DNA of 64,000 bases from Pseudomonas synxantha BG33R (GTDB lineage Bacteria; Pseudomonadota; Gammaproteobacteria; Pseudomonadales; Pseudomonadaceae): the NCBI RefSeq assembly GCF_000263715.2, contig NZ_CM001514.1, positions 5,890,498-5,954,497 on the forward strand, given 5' to 3'. The notes under the pieces are model-generated. The model made no database searches. It was not told where the DNA came from and saw only the letters and a program-made list of their open reading frames with translations. Below, piece after piece: positions 1 to 8,710 of this stretch. Numbering within the stretch: position 1 is the first letter of the stretch; every line of letters starts with the position of its first letter. Position numbers and translations under genes: made by a program.

Positions 1-229
1 GGAGCGCCAGGGCCAGTTCCTCGATCTCTTCGGCCAACAGCGCCGCGCCGTAGAACTCGACCATTTGCAGCGCACCATGCACCTGGTGGATCCCGGCCAG
101 GCAATTGTCGAGGGTGTCGCCGTCGCCGGTTTCAACGTAAGCGTCCAGCGCCGAACGGGCCTGTTTCAGGGTTTCGGCAATGTCGCCCTTGACCCATTCG
201 AGGGCCACGTAGTCGTGCCGATCAACCAT
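1..229 (-). CDS. chpA: ChpA/PilL chemotaxis histidine kinase, N-terminal fragment
   Basis: Only the first 76 codons lie in the window; the gene continues past base 1. The visible protein begins MVDRHDYVALEWVKGDI and then shows a helical Hpt-like stretch with the segment 'VHGALQMVEFYGAALLAEEI', which is typical of the N-terminus of ChpA (PilL). ChpA is the very large CheA-like hybrid kinase with several Hpt domains that controls type IV pilus twitching and cAMP in Pseudomonas. The ATG at 229 is preceded by a GGAG ribosome site 6-7 bases upstream. It is the last gene visible of the pilGHIJ-chpA cluster. A REPIN separates it from pilJ, where pilK would be expected from the P. aeruginosa order. 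Identity is clear from motif and context. Confidence 0.85.
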   Translation of the reverse strand, partial: MVDRHDYVALEWVKGDIAETLKQARSALDAYVETGDGDTLDNCLAGIHQVHGALQMVEFYGAALLAEEIEELALAL

Positions 230-286
230 AACTGCTCCGCTTTGAATTCGTGGGTTGCTGGTATCTCACAAACAATGGAGATCCAA

Positions 287-374
287 TGTGGGAGCTGGCT
301 TGCCTGCGATAGCGGTGGGTCAGCAATACATCTGTATTTGACAGACCGCTATCGCAGGCAAGCCAGCTCCCACA
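287..374. repeat. REPIN (inward REP pair) between pilJ and chpA
   Basis: Two copies of the palindromic core GTGGGAGCTGGCTTGCCTGC face each other around a loop of about 30 bases, making a long imperfect hairpin. The arms match over about 28 bases. This is the same REP family seen at about ten other intergenic sites in this window. It lies exactly where pilK is expected. Confidence 0.9.
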
Positions 375-404
375 ATTGGACTGTGGCGTTCTTCAGGTCG
401 TATT

Positions 405-2456
405 TCAATCGTCCACCTGCTTGGGTGGCGGCAAAGTGAAACCCGACACCGACCTGCGCAACTGACTGGCCATCTTCGCCAGGTTACCAATGCTCTCGGC
501 GGTCGCGGTCGACCCCGACGACGTCTGCGTGGTGATCTGCTGGATCACATTCATGGTCAGGGAAATCTGCCCAGCCGAAGACGTCTGCTGCTGCGCCGCA
601 TTGGAAATGCTCTGGATCAGCGCCGCCAGGGTTTTCGACACGCCTTCGATCTCTTCCAGCGCGACCCCGGCATCCTGGGCCAGGCGTGCGCCGCGCACCA
701 CCTCGGTGGTGGTCTGCTCCATGGAGATCACTGCTTCGTTGGTGTCGGCCTGGATCGCCCGCACCAGAGTTTCGATCTGCCGGGTGGCCGCCGACGAGCG
801 CTCGGCCAGGCGTTGCACCTCATCGGCCACCACCGCAAAACCGCGCCCGGCATCGCCTGCCATGCTGGCCTGGATCGCGGCGTTGAGGGCGAGGATATTG
901 GTCTGGTCGGCAATGTCGTCGATCAGGCTGACGATGTCGCCAATTTCCTGGGACGACTCGCCCAGGCGCTTGATGCGCTTGGCGGTGTCCTGGATCTGTT
1001 CGCGAATGTTGTCCATGCCATGGATGGTGTTGTGCACCACCTCGTTGCCTTTGTTGGCGATCTCAACCGAGCGCTCTGCCACCGCTGAGGACTCGGCGGC
1101 GTTGGCCGATACCTGGTCGATGGACTGCGCCATCTGGTTGATCGCGGTAGACGCTTCGGCAATCTGCTGCGCTTGATGTTCCGACGCCTGGGCCAGGTGC
1201 ATGGCGGTGGCCTGAGTGTCCTGCACCGCGCCGGCGACTTGCCCGGCCGTCAGGTTGATGGTGGCGACCAGGTCACGCAATTGATCCACGGAATAGTTGA
1301 TCGAATCGGCGATGGTGCCGGTGAAGTCTTCGGTGACCGAGGCGGTGACGGTGAGGTCGCCGTCGGCCAGGTCTTCGATTTCATCCAGCAGGCGCATGAT
1401 CGCGTTCTGATTACGCTCGTTCTTCTCGGCGGTTTCACGCAGTTGGCGGTTGGTTTCGCGCACCATCACCAGGCCGATCAGGATGATCGAGGCCAGCGCC
1501 AACAGGCCCAGCAGATAGCCGCCGATGGTGTCGAAACTGCGCCCGCCGGCGAGGTTTTCAAAACCGGTGGCCAGGTGCGAGGCTTCATCGAGCAGGGTTT
1601 GCGACAGGTTGAAGATATGGCTCGCCGAGGCCCGCACCTGGAACAACTGCGGCGAGGTTTCGAGGATCTCATCCACGGAGCCTGAGACAAACTCGAACAG
1701 CTCGGCAATCTCCGCCAACCGCGTACGGGCGTCAGGGTCTTCGACCTGGGTGATACGCAGCCCGGGGTTGCCGTTGAGCATACCGTTGAGCACTACGCCA
1801 AAACGGTTGGCGTCGCGACCGAAGGCATCGGCGGCCTGCACGGCGGTTTCATCGCCCGCAAGCACGGTGTTGACCGCCCCCAGGATCCGTTCGGCCAGCA
1901 GCGACTGGCGCTGGGCCAACGCCACCTGGCTGGCCGGGGCGCCGCGTTGCAGCAGGATATCGACGACCTTTTCCGACTCCATCTGCAGTTGCGGCACGGT
2001 TTCGGCCAGGGTCGCAGCCACCTGGTGCAGGGACAGAACGGTCTGTTCGCTGGCGAGGATCGCATCGGTGTTTTTCAGCAGCGCTTCCCAGTCGGTCTGC
2101 ACGGCACGCATTTCGGCGCGCACCGCGCTGGGTGCAGCGGGCAAGCCGGTTTGCGGATCGCCCTTTTTCAGGTAGCCCCAACGCTGGGCAAAATCGTTGC
2201 GCGCCTCGCCCAGCAGCTTGAACGCGGCGGCCTTGCCGGCGGCGGCTTCGGTGGCGTTCTTGGCAATGCGCTGGGACAGCACGCGCAGCTCACCGGCGTG
2301 GCCGATGTACTGCTTGTCGTAGGTGGACTGGGTGTTGAGGTACGCAAAGTTGGCGAACAGCAACATGATGAACACGATCAAGGCGATAAACAGCACGATG
2401 ATCTGCGAACGGCTGCGCGAAGCGGCCTGGGGTTTGGGCGTGGTAACGGTGCTCAT
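405..2456 (-). CDS. pilJ: Twitching motility methyl-accepting chemotaxis protein PilJ
   Basis: This is the membrane chemoreceptor of the type IV pilus Chp system, passing signals to the ChpA kinase through PilI. The 683-residue product matches the usual PilJ length. It has a transmembrane segment near residues 18-40, then a PilJ sensor region with the conserved '[20 protein letters not shown]' stretch. A second membrane segment lies near residue 320. The cytoplasmic signalling domain has the MCP hairpin tip '[20 protein letters not shown]' near residues 530-550. The ATG at 2456 is chosen over an upstream in-frame start because it overlaps the pilI stop as ATGA, a usual coupled arrangement, and gives the family length. 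Confidence 0.95.
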   Translation of the reverse strand: MSTVTTPKPQAASRSRSQIIVLFIALIVFIMLLFANFAYLNTQSTYDKQYIGHAGELRVLSQRIAKNATEAAAGKAAAFKLLGEARNDFAQRWGYLKKGDPQTGLPAAPSAVRAEMRAVQTDWEALLKNTDAILASEQTVLSLHQVAATLAETVPQLQMESEKVVDILLQRGAPASQVALAQRQSLLAERILGAVNTVLAGDETAVQAADAFGRDANRFGVVLNGMLNGNPGLRITQVEDPDARTRLAEIAELFEFVSGSVDEILETSPQLFQVRASASHIFNLSQTLLDEASHLATGFENLAGGRSFDTIGGYLLGLLALASIILIGLVMVRETNRQLRETAEKNERNQNAIMRLLDEIEDLADGDLTVTASVTEDFTGTIADSINYSVDQLRDLVATINLTAGQVAGAVQDTQATAMHLAQASEHQAQQIAEASTAINQMAQSIDQVSANAAESSAVAERSVEIANKGNEVVHNTIHGMDNIREQIQDTAKRIKRLGESSQEIGDIVSLIDDIADQTNILALNAAIQASMAGDAGRGFAVVADEVQRLAERSSAATRQIETLVRAIQADTNEAVISMEQTTTEVVRGARLAQDAGVALEEIEGVSKTLAALIQSISNAAQQQTSSAGQISLTMNVIQQITTQTSSGSTATAESIGNLAKMASQLRRSVSGFTLPPPKQVDD

Positions 2457-2977
2457 GCGGCGACATCCATGAAGCCAGGGGCCTGGGCCAAAGCGAAGGG
2501 GCTGAAGACTTGCCACTGCGGGTCGCCGTCGAACTGGCCCTGGATAAACGGCGCGCCGGACGCGGTGCTGGCTATCCAGGCATCCAATGGGAAGTGCTGC
2601 ATACCGACCACTTCGTCTACCAGCAGCCCGACAAACACGTCATTGAACTCCACGACCAACACCCGCCTTTGCTTGCGCGCCTTGGACAACTCAAGGCCGA
2701 GGAAACCGCCCAGGTCCAGCACCGGCAGCAAGCGCCCGCGCAGGTTGGCCACGCCCTTGACCCAAGGCTTGACCCCCGGCATCAAGGTGCAACGCGGTTC
2801 ATGCAACACCTCGGCGACCTCGCCCATGGGCGCCACGTACCAGTGTGGCCCCAGGCGAAAGCCGATACCGCTCCAGCGCTGCAGGCGGGTTTCCTGGGAC
2901 GGCAGGTCGGCGGCCAGCAGGCGGCAACGGCGGTCGATGTCCAGCAGCAGCTCGAAGGCGGTTTGCGACTCGGTCAT
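2453..2977 (-). CDS. pilI: CheW-like adaptor PilI
   Basis: A 174-residue single CheW domain protein that couples the PilJ receptor to the ChpA kinase. The CheW core is visible in '[20 protein letters not shown]' and '[20 protein letters not shown]', which form the receptor/kinase binding barrel. It is the third gene of the pilGHIJ operon, 12 bases after pilH, and its stop codon overlaps the pilJ start. No unusual residues are seen. Confidence 0.94.
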   Translation of the reverse strand: MTESQTAFELLLDIDRRCRLLAADLPSQETRLQRWSGIGFRLGPHWYVAPMGEVAEVLHEPRCTLMPGVKPWVKGVANLRGRLLPVLDLGGFLGLELSKARKQRRVLVVEFNDVFVGLLVDEVVGMQHFPLDAWIASTASGAPFIQGQFDGDPQWQVFSPFALAQAPGFMDVAA

Positions 2978-2989
2978 GATCGCGAGCCT

Positions 2990-3355
2990 TTAGCCGGCCA
3001 GTACCTTGTTCAGGGTGGCGATCAGTGTGTCTTCGTCCACCGGCTTGGTCAGGTAATCCTTGGCGCCCTGGCGTGCACCCCAGATCTTGTCGGTTTCCTG
3101 ATCCTTGGTGGTGATGATGATGATCGGAATACCGTTGGTTTCCGGCTCCTTGGACAACTGGCGCGTGGCCTGGAAGCCGTTGAGGCCCGGCATCACGATG
3201 TCCATCAACACGGCGTCGGGCTTTTCCTGACGGGCCAGCGCTACGCCGTCCGCGCCGTTTTCGGCTTTCAGGACTTGATGGCCGTGCTTTTCCAGCATGC
3301 CGGTCAGTTTGTACATTTCAGTCGGCGAGTCGTCGACGATCAGAACACGTGCCAT
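2990..3355 (-). CDS. pilH: Twitching motility response regulator PilH
   Basis: A 121-residue stand-alone CheY-like receiver phosphorylated by ChpA; in P. aeruginosa it affects pilus retraction and acts partly as a phosphate sink. Receiver features are present: the acidic pair in 'VLIVDDSP' (D8, D9), the phospho-acceptor D52 in 'VLMDIVMPG', the T in 'IIIITTKD' and the conserved lysine in 'YLTKPVDE'. The ATG at 3355 has a GGGGAAAA ribosome site directly upstream and gives the exact family length. A slightly longer in-frame start exists but lacks support. Confidence 0.94.
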   Translation of the reverse strand: MARVLIVDDSPTEMYKLTGMLEKHGHQVLKAENGADGVALARQEKPDAVLMDIVMPGLNGFQATRQLSKEPETNGIPIIIITTKDQETDKIWGARQGAKDYLTKPVDEDTLIATLNKVLAG

Positions 3356-3401
3356 GGTTTTCCCCACTACATTGGTCGGCGCCGGCCCTTGTGAGGTGGC
3401 G

Positions 3402-3809
3402 TCAGTGTGCTTGTTCTACTGCGGCGAAGGCAGGCACATAGGCCTTGATCGCACCCAGCAGTTCTTCCTTGCTGAAAGGCTTGGTCAAAAATTGATCGAC
3501 ACCCACGATGCGCCCCTTGGCCTTGTCGAACAGGCCATCCCTGGAGGACAACATGATCACCGGGATCGCCTTGAACGCCGGGTTGTTCTTCACCAGGGCG
3601 CAGGTCTGGTAGCCATCCAGGCGCGGCATCATGATGTCGACAAAGATAATGTGCGGGTGATGATCCACAATCCGCGCCAGGGCATCGAAACCGTCGATGG
3701 CGGTGATGACCTCGCACCCCATGTTCTTCAACAGTGTCTCGGCGGTGCGGCGGATCGTTTTCGAATCGTCGATCACCATCACTCTCAAGGCGTTGGAATG
3801 CTGTTCCAT
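3402..3809 (-). CDS. pilG: Twitching motility response regulator PilG
   Basis: A 135-residue CheY-like receiver, first gene of the pil-chp operon, which promotes pilus extension. Receiver residues are seen: 'VMVIDDSKTIRRT', phospho-acceptor D58 in 'IIFVDIMMPRLDG', 'VIMLSSRDG', and the lysine of 'FLTKPFSKEE'. An open frame extends upstream, but the ATG at 3809 is chosen: it follows a GAG-type ribosome site and gives the usual length. The 239-base gap to the divergent gshB must hold the promoters of both operons. Confidence 0.94.
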   Translation of the reverse strand: MEQHSNALRVMVIDDSKTIRRTAETLLKNMGCEVITAIDGFDALARIVDHHPHIIFVDIMMPRLDGYQTCALVKNNPAFKAIPVIMLSSRDGLFDKAKGRIVGVDQFLTKPFSKEELLGAIKAYVPAFAAVEQAH

Positions 3810-4048
3810 ATCTGCTCTACCATCGCCACAGCGAATCGGTTTTCGGTGTGTACTGCCTGATGTTGCACAGGATGAGCGCCGCAAGCCTTGGAATTCAAGG
3901 GCTGCTACGCCGTGGCAGTCTTTTTAGCACAGTCTCCGGGCGCAATCTATCGAGGCACCCACCCGGTGGTTTTTCCTTGACCCACAACAACCACAGCGCC
4001 ACTCTGACGCCACTTTTATGCGCCCTAATTTGCTAGAGGAAATCCCCC

Positions 4049-5002
4049 ATGAGCGTTCGCGTCGGCATTGTCATGGACCCTATCGCCAGCATTTCCTATA
4101 AAAAGGACAGCTCGCTGGCCATGCTCCTGGCCGCCCAGGCCCGCGGCTGGACGTTGTTCTATATGGAACAGCGCGACCTGTACCAGGGCGACGGCGAGGC
4201 GCGGGCGCGGATGCGTCCGTTGCAGGTATTCGCCAACCCCGAGAAATGGTTCGAGCTTTCGGATGAAATCGACAGCCCCCTGAGCGACCTCGATGTGATC
4301 CTGATGCGCAAGGATCCGCCGTTCGACATGGAGTTTGTGTACTCCACCTACCTGCTGGAGCAGGCCGAACGCGCCGGCGTGTTGATCGTCAACAAGCCGC
4401 AGAGCCTGCGCGACTGCAATGAAAAGCTGTTCGCCACCCTGTTCCCGCAGTGCACGCCGCCGACCGTGGTCAGCCGCCGCGCCGATGTACTGCGTGAATT
4501 CGCTGCCAAGCATGGCGATGTGATCCTCAAACCGCTGGACGGCATGGGCGGCACTTCGATCTTCCGCCACCGCGCTGGTGACCCGAACCTGTCGGTGATC
4601 CTCGAAACCCTGACTGCGCTGGGCACCCAGCAGATCATGGGCCAGGCTTACCTGCCGGCGATCAAGGACGGCGACAAGCGCATCCTGATGATCGACGGCG
4701 AGCCGGTGGACTACTGCCTGGCGCGCATCCCGGCAGCGGGCGAGACCCGTGGCAACCTGGCGGCCGGTGGTCGTGGTGAAGCACGGCCGTTGTCGGACAA
4801 GGACCGCTGGATCGCCGCTCAAGTTGGCCCGACCCTGCGGGAAAAAGGTCTGCTGTTTGTCGGACTCGACGTAATTGGTGAGAACCTCACGGAAATCAAC
4901 GTCACCAGTCCAACCTGTATTCGCGAGATCGACAATGCATTTGGCACGAACATCGGCGAAATGCTGATGGCCGCCATTGAGCGCAAGCTACAAGCCAAGT
5001 GA
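4049..5002 (+). CDS. gshB: Glutathione synthetase
   Basis: Joins gamma-glutamylcysteine and glycine using ATP to make glutathione, in the cytosol. The product is 317 residues, the usual length, with the N-terminal GSH-synthase fold ('VRVGIVMDPIASISYKKDSS') and an ATP-grasp domain. ATP-grasp landmarks are 'DVILKPLDGMGGTSIFR' for nucleotide binding, and 'LLFVGLDVIGENLTEINVTS' near the C-terminus for metal and substrate. An AGAGGAAATCCCCC ribosome site precedes the ATG. It is followed 77 bases later by the tonB3-like gene, the same order as in P. aeruginosa. Confidence 0.97.
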   Translation: MSVRVGIVMDPIASISYKKDSSLAMLLAAQARGWTLFYMEQRDLYQGDGEARARMRPLQVFANPEKWFELSDEIDSPLSDLDVILMRKDPPFDMEFVYSTYLLEQAERAGVLIVNKPQSLRDCNEKLFATLFPQCTPPTVVSRRADVLREFAAKHGDVILKPLDGMGGTSIFRHRAGDPNLSVILETLTALGTQQIMGQAYLPAIKDGDKRILMIDGEPVDYCLARIPAAGETRGNLAAGGRGEARPLSDKDRWIAAQVGPTLREKGLLFVGLDVIGENLTEINVTSPTCIREIDNAFGTNIGEMLMAAIERKLQAK

Positions 5003-5079
5003 CATAGAACAGCCGGACACACACCAACATTGCGTTATCATGCGCCACCTGTGAAACGCGCGATGTTGGTTTTCTTGTC

Positions 5080-5985
5080 ATGACACTCCCGTCCGAACTG
5101 CCCCCAGAACTCACCCATCAAGGCGTGCGCCCGGCTGATCGGCTCGGATTTACCCTGTTTCTCGCCGCATTGATTCACCTCGCCTTGTTGCTGGGCGTGG
5201 GCTTCACCATGGTCGAGCCCAAGCAGATCACCAAGACCCTGGAAATCACCCTCGCTACGTTCAAAAGTGAGAAGAAGCCCGAAAAGGCCGACTTTCTTGC
5301 CCAGGACAACCAGCAGGGCAGCGGTACGCTCGACAAGAAAGCCGTGCCCAAGATCACTGAAGTAGCGCCCTTCCAGGACAACAAGGTCAATAAGGTCACC
5401 CCGCCGCCGGTGCCCAAGCCCGAGGTCAAGCAGGCAACGCCCAAGGCCGCCGTGACCACCGTTGCGCCCAAGCCGCAAAAGGCCCCGACCCAGCGCGAAA
5501 AAACCAGGACTGAACCCAAGCCCGAGCCGGTGAAGCCCGCGCCAACCTTCGACAGTTCGACGCTGTCCGACGAAATTTCCAGCCTGGAAGCCGAACTGGC
5601 TCACGAACAACAGCTGTATGCCAAGCGCCCGCGCATCTACCGCCTGAACGCCGCGTCGACCATGCGCGACAAAGGTGCCTGGTATAAAGACGAGTGGCGC
5701 AAGAAGGTCGAGCGCATCGGCAACCTCAATTACCCGGACGAAGCCCGGCGTCAGCAGATTTATGGCAACTTGCGCTTGCTGGTATCGATCAACCGTGACG
5801 GTTCGCTCTATGAAGTGCAGGTGCTGGAGTCCTCCGGCCAACCGCTGCTGGACCAGGCCGCCCAGCGCATCGTGCGCCTGGCCGCGCCTTTTGCGCCGTT
5901 CAGCGGCGACTTGAATGACGTGGACCGCCTGGAAATCATCCGCACCTGGAAGTTTGCCAAGGGCGACCGGCTGTCCAGCAACTGA
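5080..5985 (+). CDS. tonB3: TonB-family energy transducer (TonB3-like)
   Basis: A 301-residue inner-membrane TonB protein. It has a single N-terminal membrane anchor (about residues 22-44, 'LGFTLFLAALIHLALLLGVG'), a long Lys/Pro-rich periplasmic linker (about 60-165), and a C-terminal TonB domain (about 210-300) with 'YPDEARRQQIYGNLRLLVSI' and 'VQVLESSGQPLLDQAAQRIV'. Its position after gshB near the pil-chp cluster matches P. aeruginosa tonB3 (PA0406), which is needed for twitching and pilus assembly rather than iron uptake. No exbB/exbD genes are nearby. The orthology is inferred from context and architecture. Confidence 0.85.
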   Translation: MTLPSELPPELTHQGVRPADRLGFTLFLAALIHLALLLGVGFTMVEPKQITKTLEITLATFKSEKKPEKADFLAQDNQQGSGTLDKKAVPKITEVAPFQDNKVNKVTPPPVPKPEVKQATPKAAVTTVAPKPQKAPTQREKTRTEPKPEPVKPAPTFDSSTLSDEISSLEAELAHEQQLYAKRPRIYRLNAASTMRDKGAWYKDEWRKKVERIGNLNYPDEARRQQIYGNLRLLVSINRDGSLYEVQVLESSGQPLLDQAAQRIVRLAAPFAPFSGDLNDVDRLEIIRTWKFAKGDRLSSN

Positions 5986-6008
5986 CACCGCTCCTACACT
6001 TGTCAGTT
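5980..6008. terminator. Small inverted repeat after tonB3
   Basis: AACTGACA and TGTCAGTT form a perfect 8-base stem around a 13-base loop, starting at the tonB3 stop codon. There is no T-run, so it may be only a weak attenuator or an RNA-stability hairpin. Confidence 0.3.
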
Positions 6009-6035
6009 CGCCCCTCCAACGCCACACTAGCGGAC

Positions 6036-6605
6036 ATGAAAAACGTCAGCCCGACCTACCTCAAGCACCAATTCCTGATCGCCATGCCCCATATGGCCGA
6101 CCCGAACTTTGCGCAGACCTTGACCTACATCGTCGAGCACACGGCCAATGGTGCCATGGGGCTGGTGGTCAACCGTCCACAGGAGCTGAGCCTGGCCGAT
6201 ATCCTTGAGCAATTGCGCCCGGAACTCGACCCACCAACCCGCTGCCAGGATGTGCCGATCTATATCGGCGGGCCGGTGCAGACCGATCGCGGCTTTGTGT
6301 TGCACCCCACCGGGCCACAATACCAGGCCACGGTGGATCTTGAGGGCGTGTCACTGTCCACGTCTCAGGACGTGCTGTTCGCGATCGCCGATGGCGTCGG
6401 CCCTGAGCAAAGCCTGATTACCCTGGGCTACGCCGGTTGGGAAGCCGGGCAACTGGAGGCCGAGCTGGCGAGCAATGCCTGGCTGACCTGCCCGTTCGAC
6501 GCCGACATCCTGTTCAACACCGCCAGCGAACTGCGCCTTGATGCTGCCGCTGCCAAGCTGCGGGTCAACCTCAGCCTGTTGACCAGCCAGGCGGGGCACG
6601 CCTGA
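6036..6605 (+). CDS. algH: YqgE/AlgH family protein
   Basis: A 189-residue cytosolic protein of the UPF0301 (YqgE/AlgH) family. The N-terminus 'YLKHQFLIAMPHMADPNF' and 'GAMGLVVNRP' with 'IYIGGPVQTDRGFVLH' are family signatures. AlgH was named for an effect on alginate genes in P. aeruginosa, but its biochemical role is unsettled. The ATG at 6036 is preferred over an upstream frame opening at 6000 because it matches the family N-terminus and length. It overlaps ruvX by one base (TGATG), so the two are probably translationally coupled. Confidence 0.92.
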   Translation: MKNVSPTYLKHQFLIAMPHMADPNFAQTLTYIVEHTANGAMGLVVNRPQELSLADILEQLRPELDPPTRCQDVPIYIGGPVQTDRGFVLHPTGPQYQATVDLEGVSLSTSQDVLFAIADGVGPEQSLITLGYAGWEAGQLEAELASNAWLTCPFDADILFNTASELRLDAAAAKLRVNLSLLTSQAGHA

Positions 6606-7042
6606 TGGCCTTGCGTCTGATCCTGGGTTTTGACTACGGCACCAAACAGATCGGCGTAGCGGTCGGCCAGGTTATTACCGGACAGGCCCGGGAGCTGTGC
6701 ACCTTGAAGGCCCAGAACGGCATACCGGACTGGAACCAGGTTGAAGCCCTTATCAAAGAGTGGAAGCCCGACGCTGTGGTGGTCGGCCTGCCCCTGAACA
6801 TGGATGGCACCCCCAGCGACATGTGCCTGCGCGCCGAAAAATTCGCGCGCCGCCTCAATGGCCGCTACAACCTGCCCTTCTATACCCACGATGAGCGCCT
6901 GACCACCTTTGAAGCCAAGGGTGAGCGCCGTGACCGCGGCGGGCAGAAGGGCAGTTACCGCGACAACCCCGTGGACGCCATCGCCGCCGCCTTGCTGTTG
7001 CAGGGTTGGCTGGATGAAAACACCGCTTTATTTGAATCCTGA
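6605..7042 (+). CDS. ruvX: Holliday junction resolvase RuvX (YqgF)
   Basis: A 145-residue RNase H-fold nuclease, essential in many bacteria and linked to 16S rRNA 5'-end maturation and possibly Holliday junction processing. The nuclease core motif 'LGFDYGTKQIGVAVGQ' at the N-terminus supplies the first catalytic Asp. 'VVVGLPLNMDGTPSDM' and 'VDAIAAALLLQGWLDE' are the other family blocks. The start overlaps the algH stop; the neighbouring order algH-ruvX-pyrR-pyrB-pyrC' is the conserved Pseudomonas order. Confidence 0.95.
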   Translation: MALRLILGFDYGTKQIGVAVGQVITGQARELCTLKAQNGIPDWNQVEALIKEWKPDAVVVGLPLNMDGTPSDMCLRAEKFARRLNGRYNLPFYTHDERLTTFEAKGERRDRGGQKGSYRDNPVDAIAAALLLQGWLDENTALFES

Positions 7043-7055
7043 CCCGCCGCGATCC

Positions 7056-7155
7056 TGTGGGAGCGGGCTTGCCCGCGAAGAACGTTAACGATACCGCGTG
7101 AAGGCTGGATGAACGCGGTACCCATGAGTTTTTCGCGAGCAAGCTTGCCCCTACA
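7056..7155. repeat. REPIN-like pair, divergent REP subtype
   Basis: TGTGGGAGCGGGCTTGCCCG faces TTCGCGAGCAAGCTTGCCCC around a loop of about 50 bases. The core differs from the dominant REP of this window (GCGGGCTTGCCCGCGAAG against GCTGGCTTGCCTGCGATAG), so it belongs to a sister REP subtype. It lies between ruvX and pyrR. Confidence 0.8.
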
Positions 7156-7174
7156 CACTTAAAAAGGAGCCCCC

Positions 7175-7681
7175 ATGAGCCTGCCCAATCCCGCCGAACT
7201 GATCAGCCAGATGGCATTACGCCTCAAGGCGCACCTGGAACACCGCGGCATCAGCGAACCGCGCTTTATCGGCATCCGCACCGGCGGTGTCTGGGTAGCC
7301 CAGGCGTTACTGGAAGAACTGGGCAGCGATTCGCCCCTGGGTACACTGGACGTGTCCTTCTACCGCGACGACTTCAGCCAGAACGGCCTGCACCCACAGG
7401 TGCAACCTTCGGCCCTGCCATTTGAGGTTGAGGGCCAGCACCTGATTCTGATCGATGACGTATTGATGAGCGGCCGTACCATACGCGCCGCCATGAACGA
7501 ACTGTTCGATTACGGGCGCCCGGCCAGCATTACGTTGGTGTGCCTGCTGGACCTGGATGCTGGCGAATTGCCGATCAGCCCGGATGTCGTGGGCGCAACA
7601 CTGTCTTTGCAAGCCCGGCAGCGGGTAAAATTGTCCGGTCCCACGCCGCTCGAACTCGAACTGCAAGACCTTGCCCTTTAA
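7175..7681 (+). CDS. pyrR: Bifunctional pyr regulator / uracil phosphoribosyltransferase PyrR
   Basis: A 168-residue PyrR-family phosphoribosyltransferase. The PRPP-binding loop '[18 protein letters not shown]' lies near residues 90-107, and an N-terminal block '[12 protein letters not shown]' is also typical. In Gram-positives PyrR attenuates pyr mRNA; in pseudomonads PyrR has been linked to control of pyr genes, possibly at the DNA level. It stands directly upstream of pyrB with a 24-base gap and has a GGAG ribosome site, so it probably shares a transcript with pyrBC'. Confidence 0.93.
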   Translation: MSLPNPAELISQMALRLKAHLEHRGISEPRFIGIRTGGVWVAQALLEELGSDSPLGTLDVSFYRDDFSQNGLHPQVQPSALPFEVEGQHLILIDDVLMSGRTIRAAMNELFDYGRPASITLVCLLDLDAGELPISPDVVGATLSLQARQRVKLSGPTPLELELQDLAL

Positions 7682-7705
7682 ATCGCCTTGTACAGAGTCC
7701 CCGCG

Positions 7706-8710
7706 ATGACGCCTCTAGATGCCAAGCGCCCGCTGCAGCTCAATGCTCAGGGCCAGTTGCAACATTTCTTGTCCCTCGACGGTTTGCCCCGCGAACTGCT
7801 CACCGAAATCCTCGATACCGCCGATTCGTTCCTTGAAGTCGGCGGCCGGGCGGTGAAGAAGGTGCCGCTGTTGCGCGGCAAGACCATCTGCAATGTGTTC
7901 TTCGAGAACTCCACCCGTACCCGCACCACCTTTGAACTGGCAGCCCAACGGCTGTCGGCCGACGTGATCACGCTGAACGTGTCCACCTCGTCGGCGAGCA
8001 AGGGCGAGACCCTGCTCGACACCCTGCGCAACCTCGAAGCCATGGCCGCCGACATGTTCGTGGTCCGCCACGGCGACTCCGGCGCCGCGCACTTCATCGC
8101 CGAGCATGTGTGCCCGCAGGTCGCGGTCATCAACGGCGGCGACGGCCGCCACGCCCACCCGACCCAGGGTATGCTCGACATGCTCACCATCCGTCGGCAC
8201 AAGGGCGGCTTTGAAAACCTCTCGGTGGCCATCGTCGGCGACATCCTGCACTCCCGTGTAGCACGCTCGAACATGCTGGCCCTCAAAGCCCTGGGCTGCC
8301 CGGATATCCGCGTGATCGCGCCGAAAACCCTGCTGCCCATCGGCATCGAACAGTATGGCGTGAAGGTCTACACCGACATGGCCGAGGGCCTCAAGGATGT
8401 GGACGTGGTGATCATGCTGCGTCTGCAACGCGAGCGCATGGCCGGTGGCTTGCTGCCCAGCGAAGGCGAGTTCTACCGCCTGTTCGGCCTGACCACCGCC
8501 CGTTTGGCCGGGGCCAAGCCGGATGCCATCGTGATGCACCCGGGGCCGATCAACCGCGGGGTGGAGATTGAGTCGGCGGTGGCCGATGGCCCGCAGTCGG
8601 TGATCTTGAACCAAGTGACCTACGGCATCGCGGTACGCATGGCCGTGCTGTCCATGGCCATGAGCGGGCAGACCGCGCAACGTCAATTCGAGCAGGAGCA
8701 GGCCCAGTGA
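7706..8710 (+). CDS. pyrB: Aspartate carbamoyltransferase catalytic subunit
   Basis: Catalyses carbamoyl phosphate plus aspartate to carbamoylaspartate, the committed step of pyrimidine synthesis. The product is 334 residues. The carbamoyl-phosphate loop '[12 protein letters not shown]' and 'HPGPINRG' are intact. Pseudomonas ATCases are class A dodecamers of PyrB with the inactive PyrC' subunit and carry a regulatory N-terminal extension of about 30 residues; residues 1-30 here are consistent with that. The ATG at 7706 gives the family length; a TTG six codons upstream is rejected. It overlaps pyrC' by 4 bases. Confidence 0.96.
   Translation: MTPLDAKRPLQLNAQGQLQHFLSLDGLPRELLTEILDTADSFLEVGGRAVKKVPLLRGKTICNVFFENSTRTRTTFELAAQRLSADVITLNVSTSSASKGETLLDTLRNLEAMAADMFVVRHGDSGAAHFIAEHVCPQVAVINGGDGRHAHPTQGMLDMLTIRRHKGGFENLSVAIVGDILHSRVARSNMLALKALGCPDIRVIAPKTLLPIGIEQYGVKVYTDMAEGLKDVDVVIMLRLQRERMAGGLLPSEGEFYRLFGLTTARLAGAKPDAIVMHPGPINRGVEIESAVADGPQSVILNQVTYGIAVRMAVLSMAMSGQTAQRQFEQEQAQ

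Noticed and set aside
1947..3394. Long plus-strand open frames opposite pilJ, pilI and pilH
   Set aside because: They lie antisense to well-supported pil genes, are rich in His/Gln/Gly/Arg as expected from GC-rich shadow frames, and have no recognisable domains.
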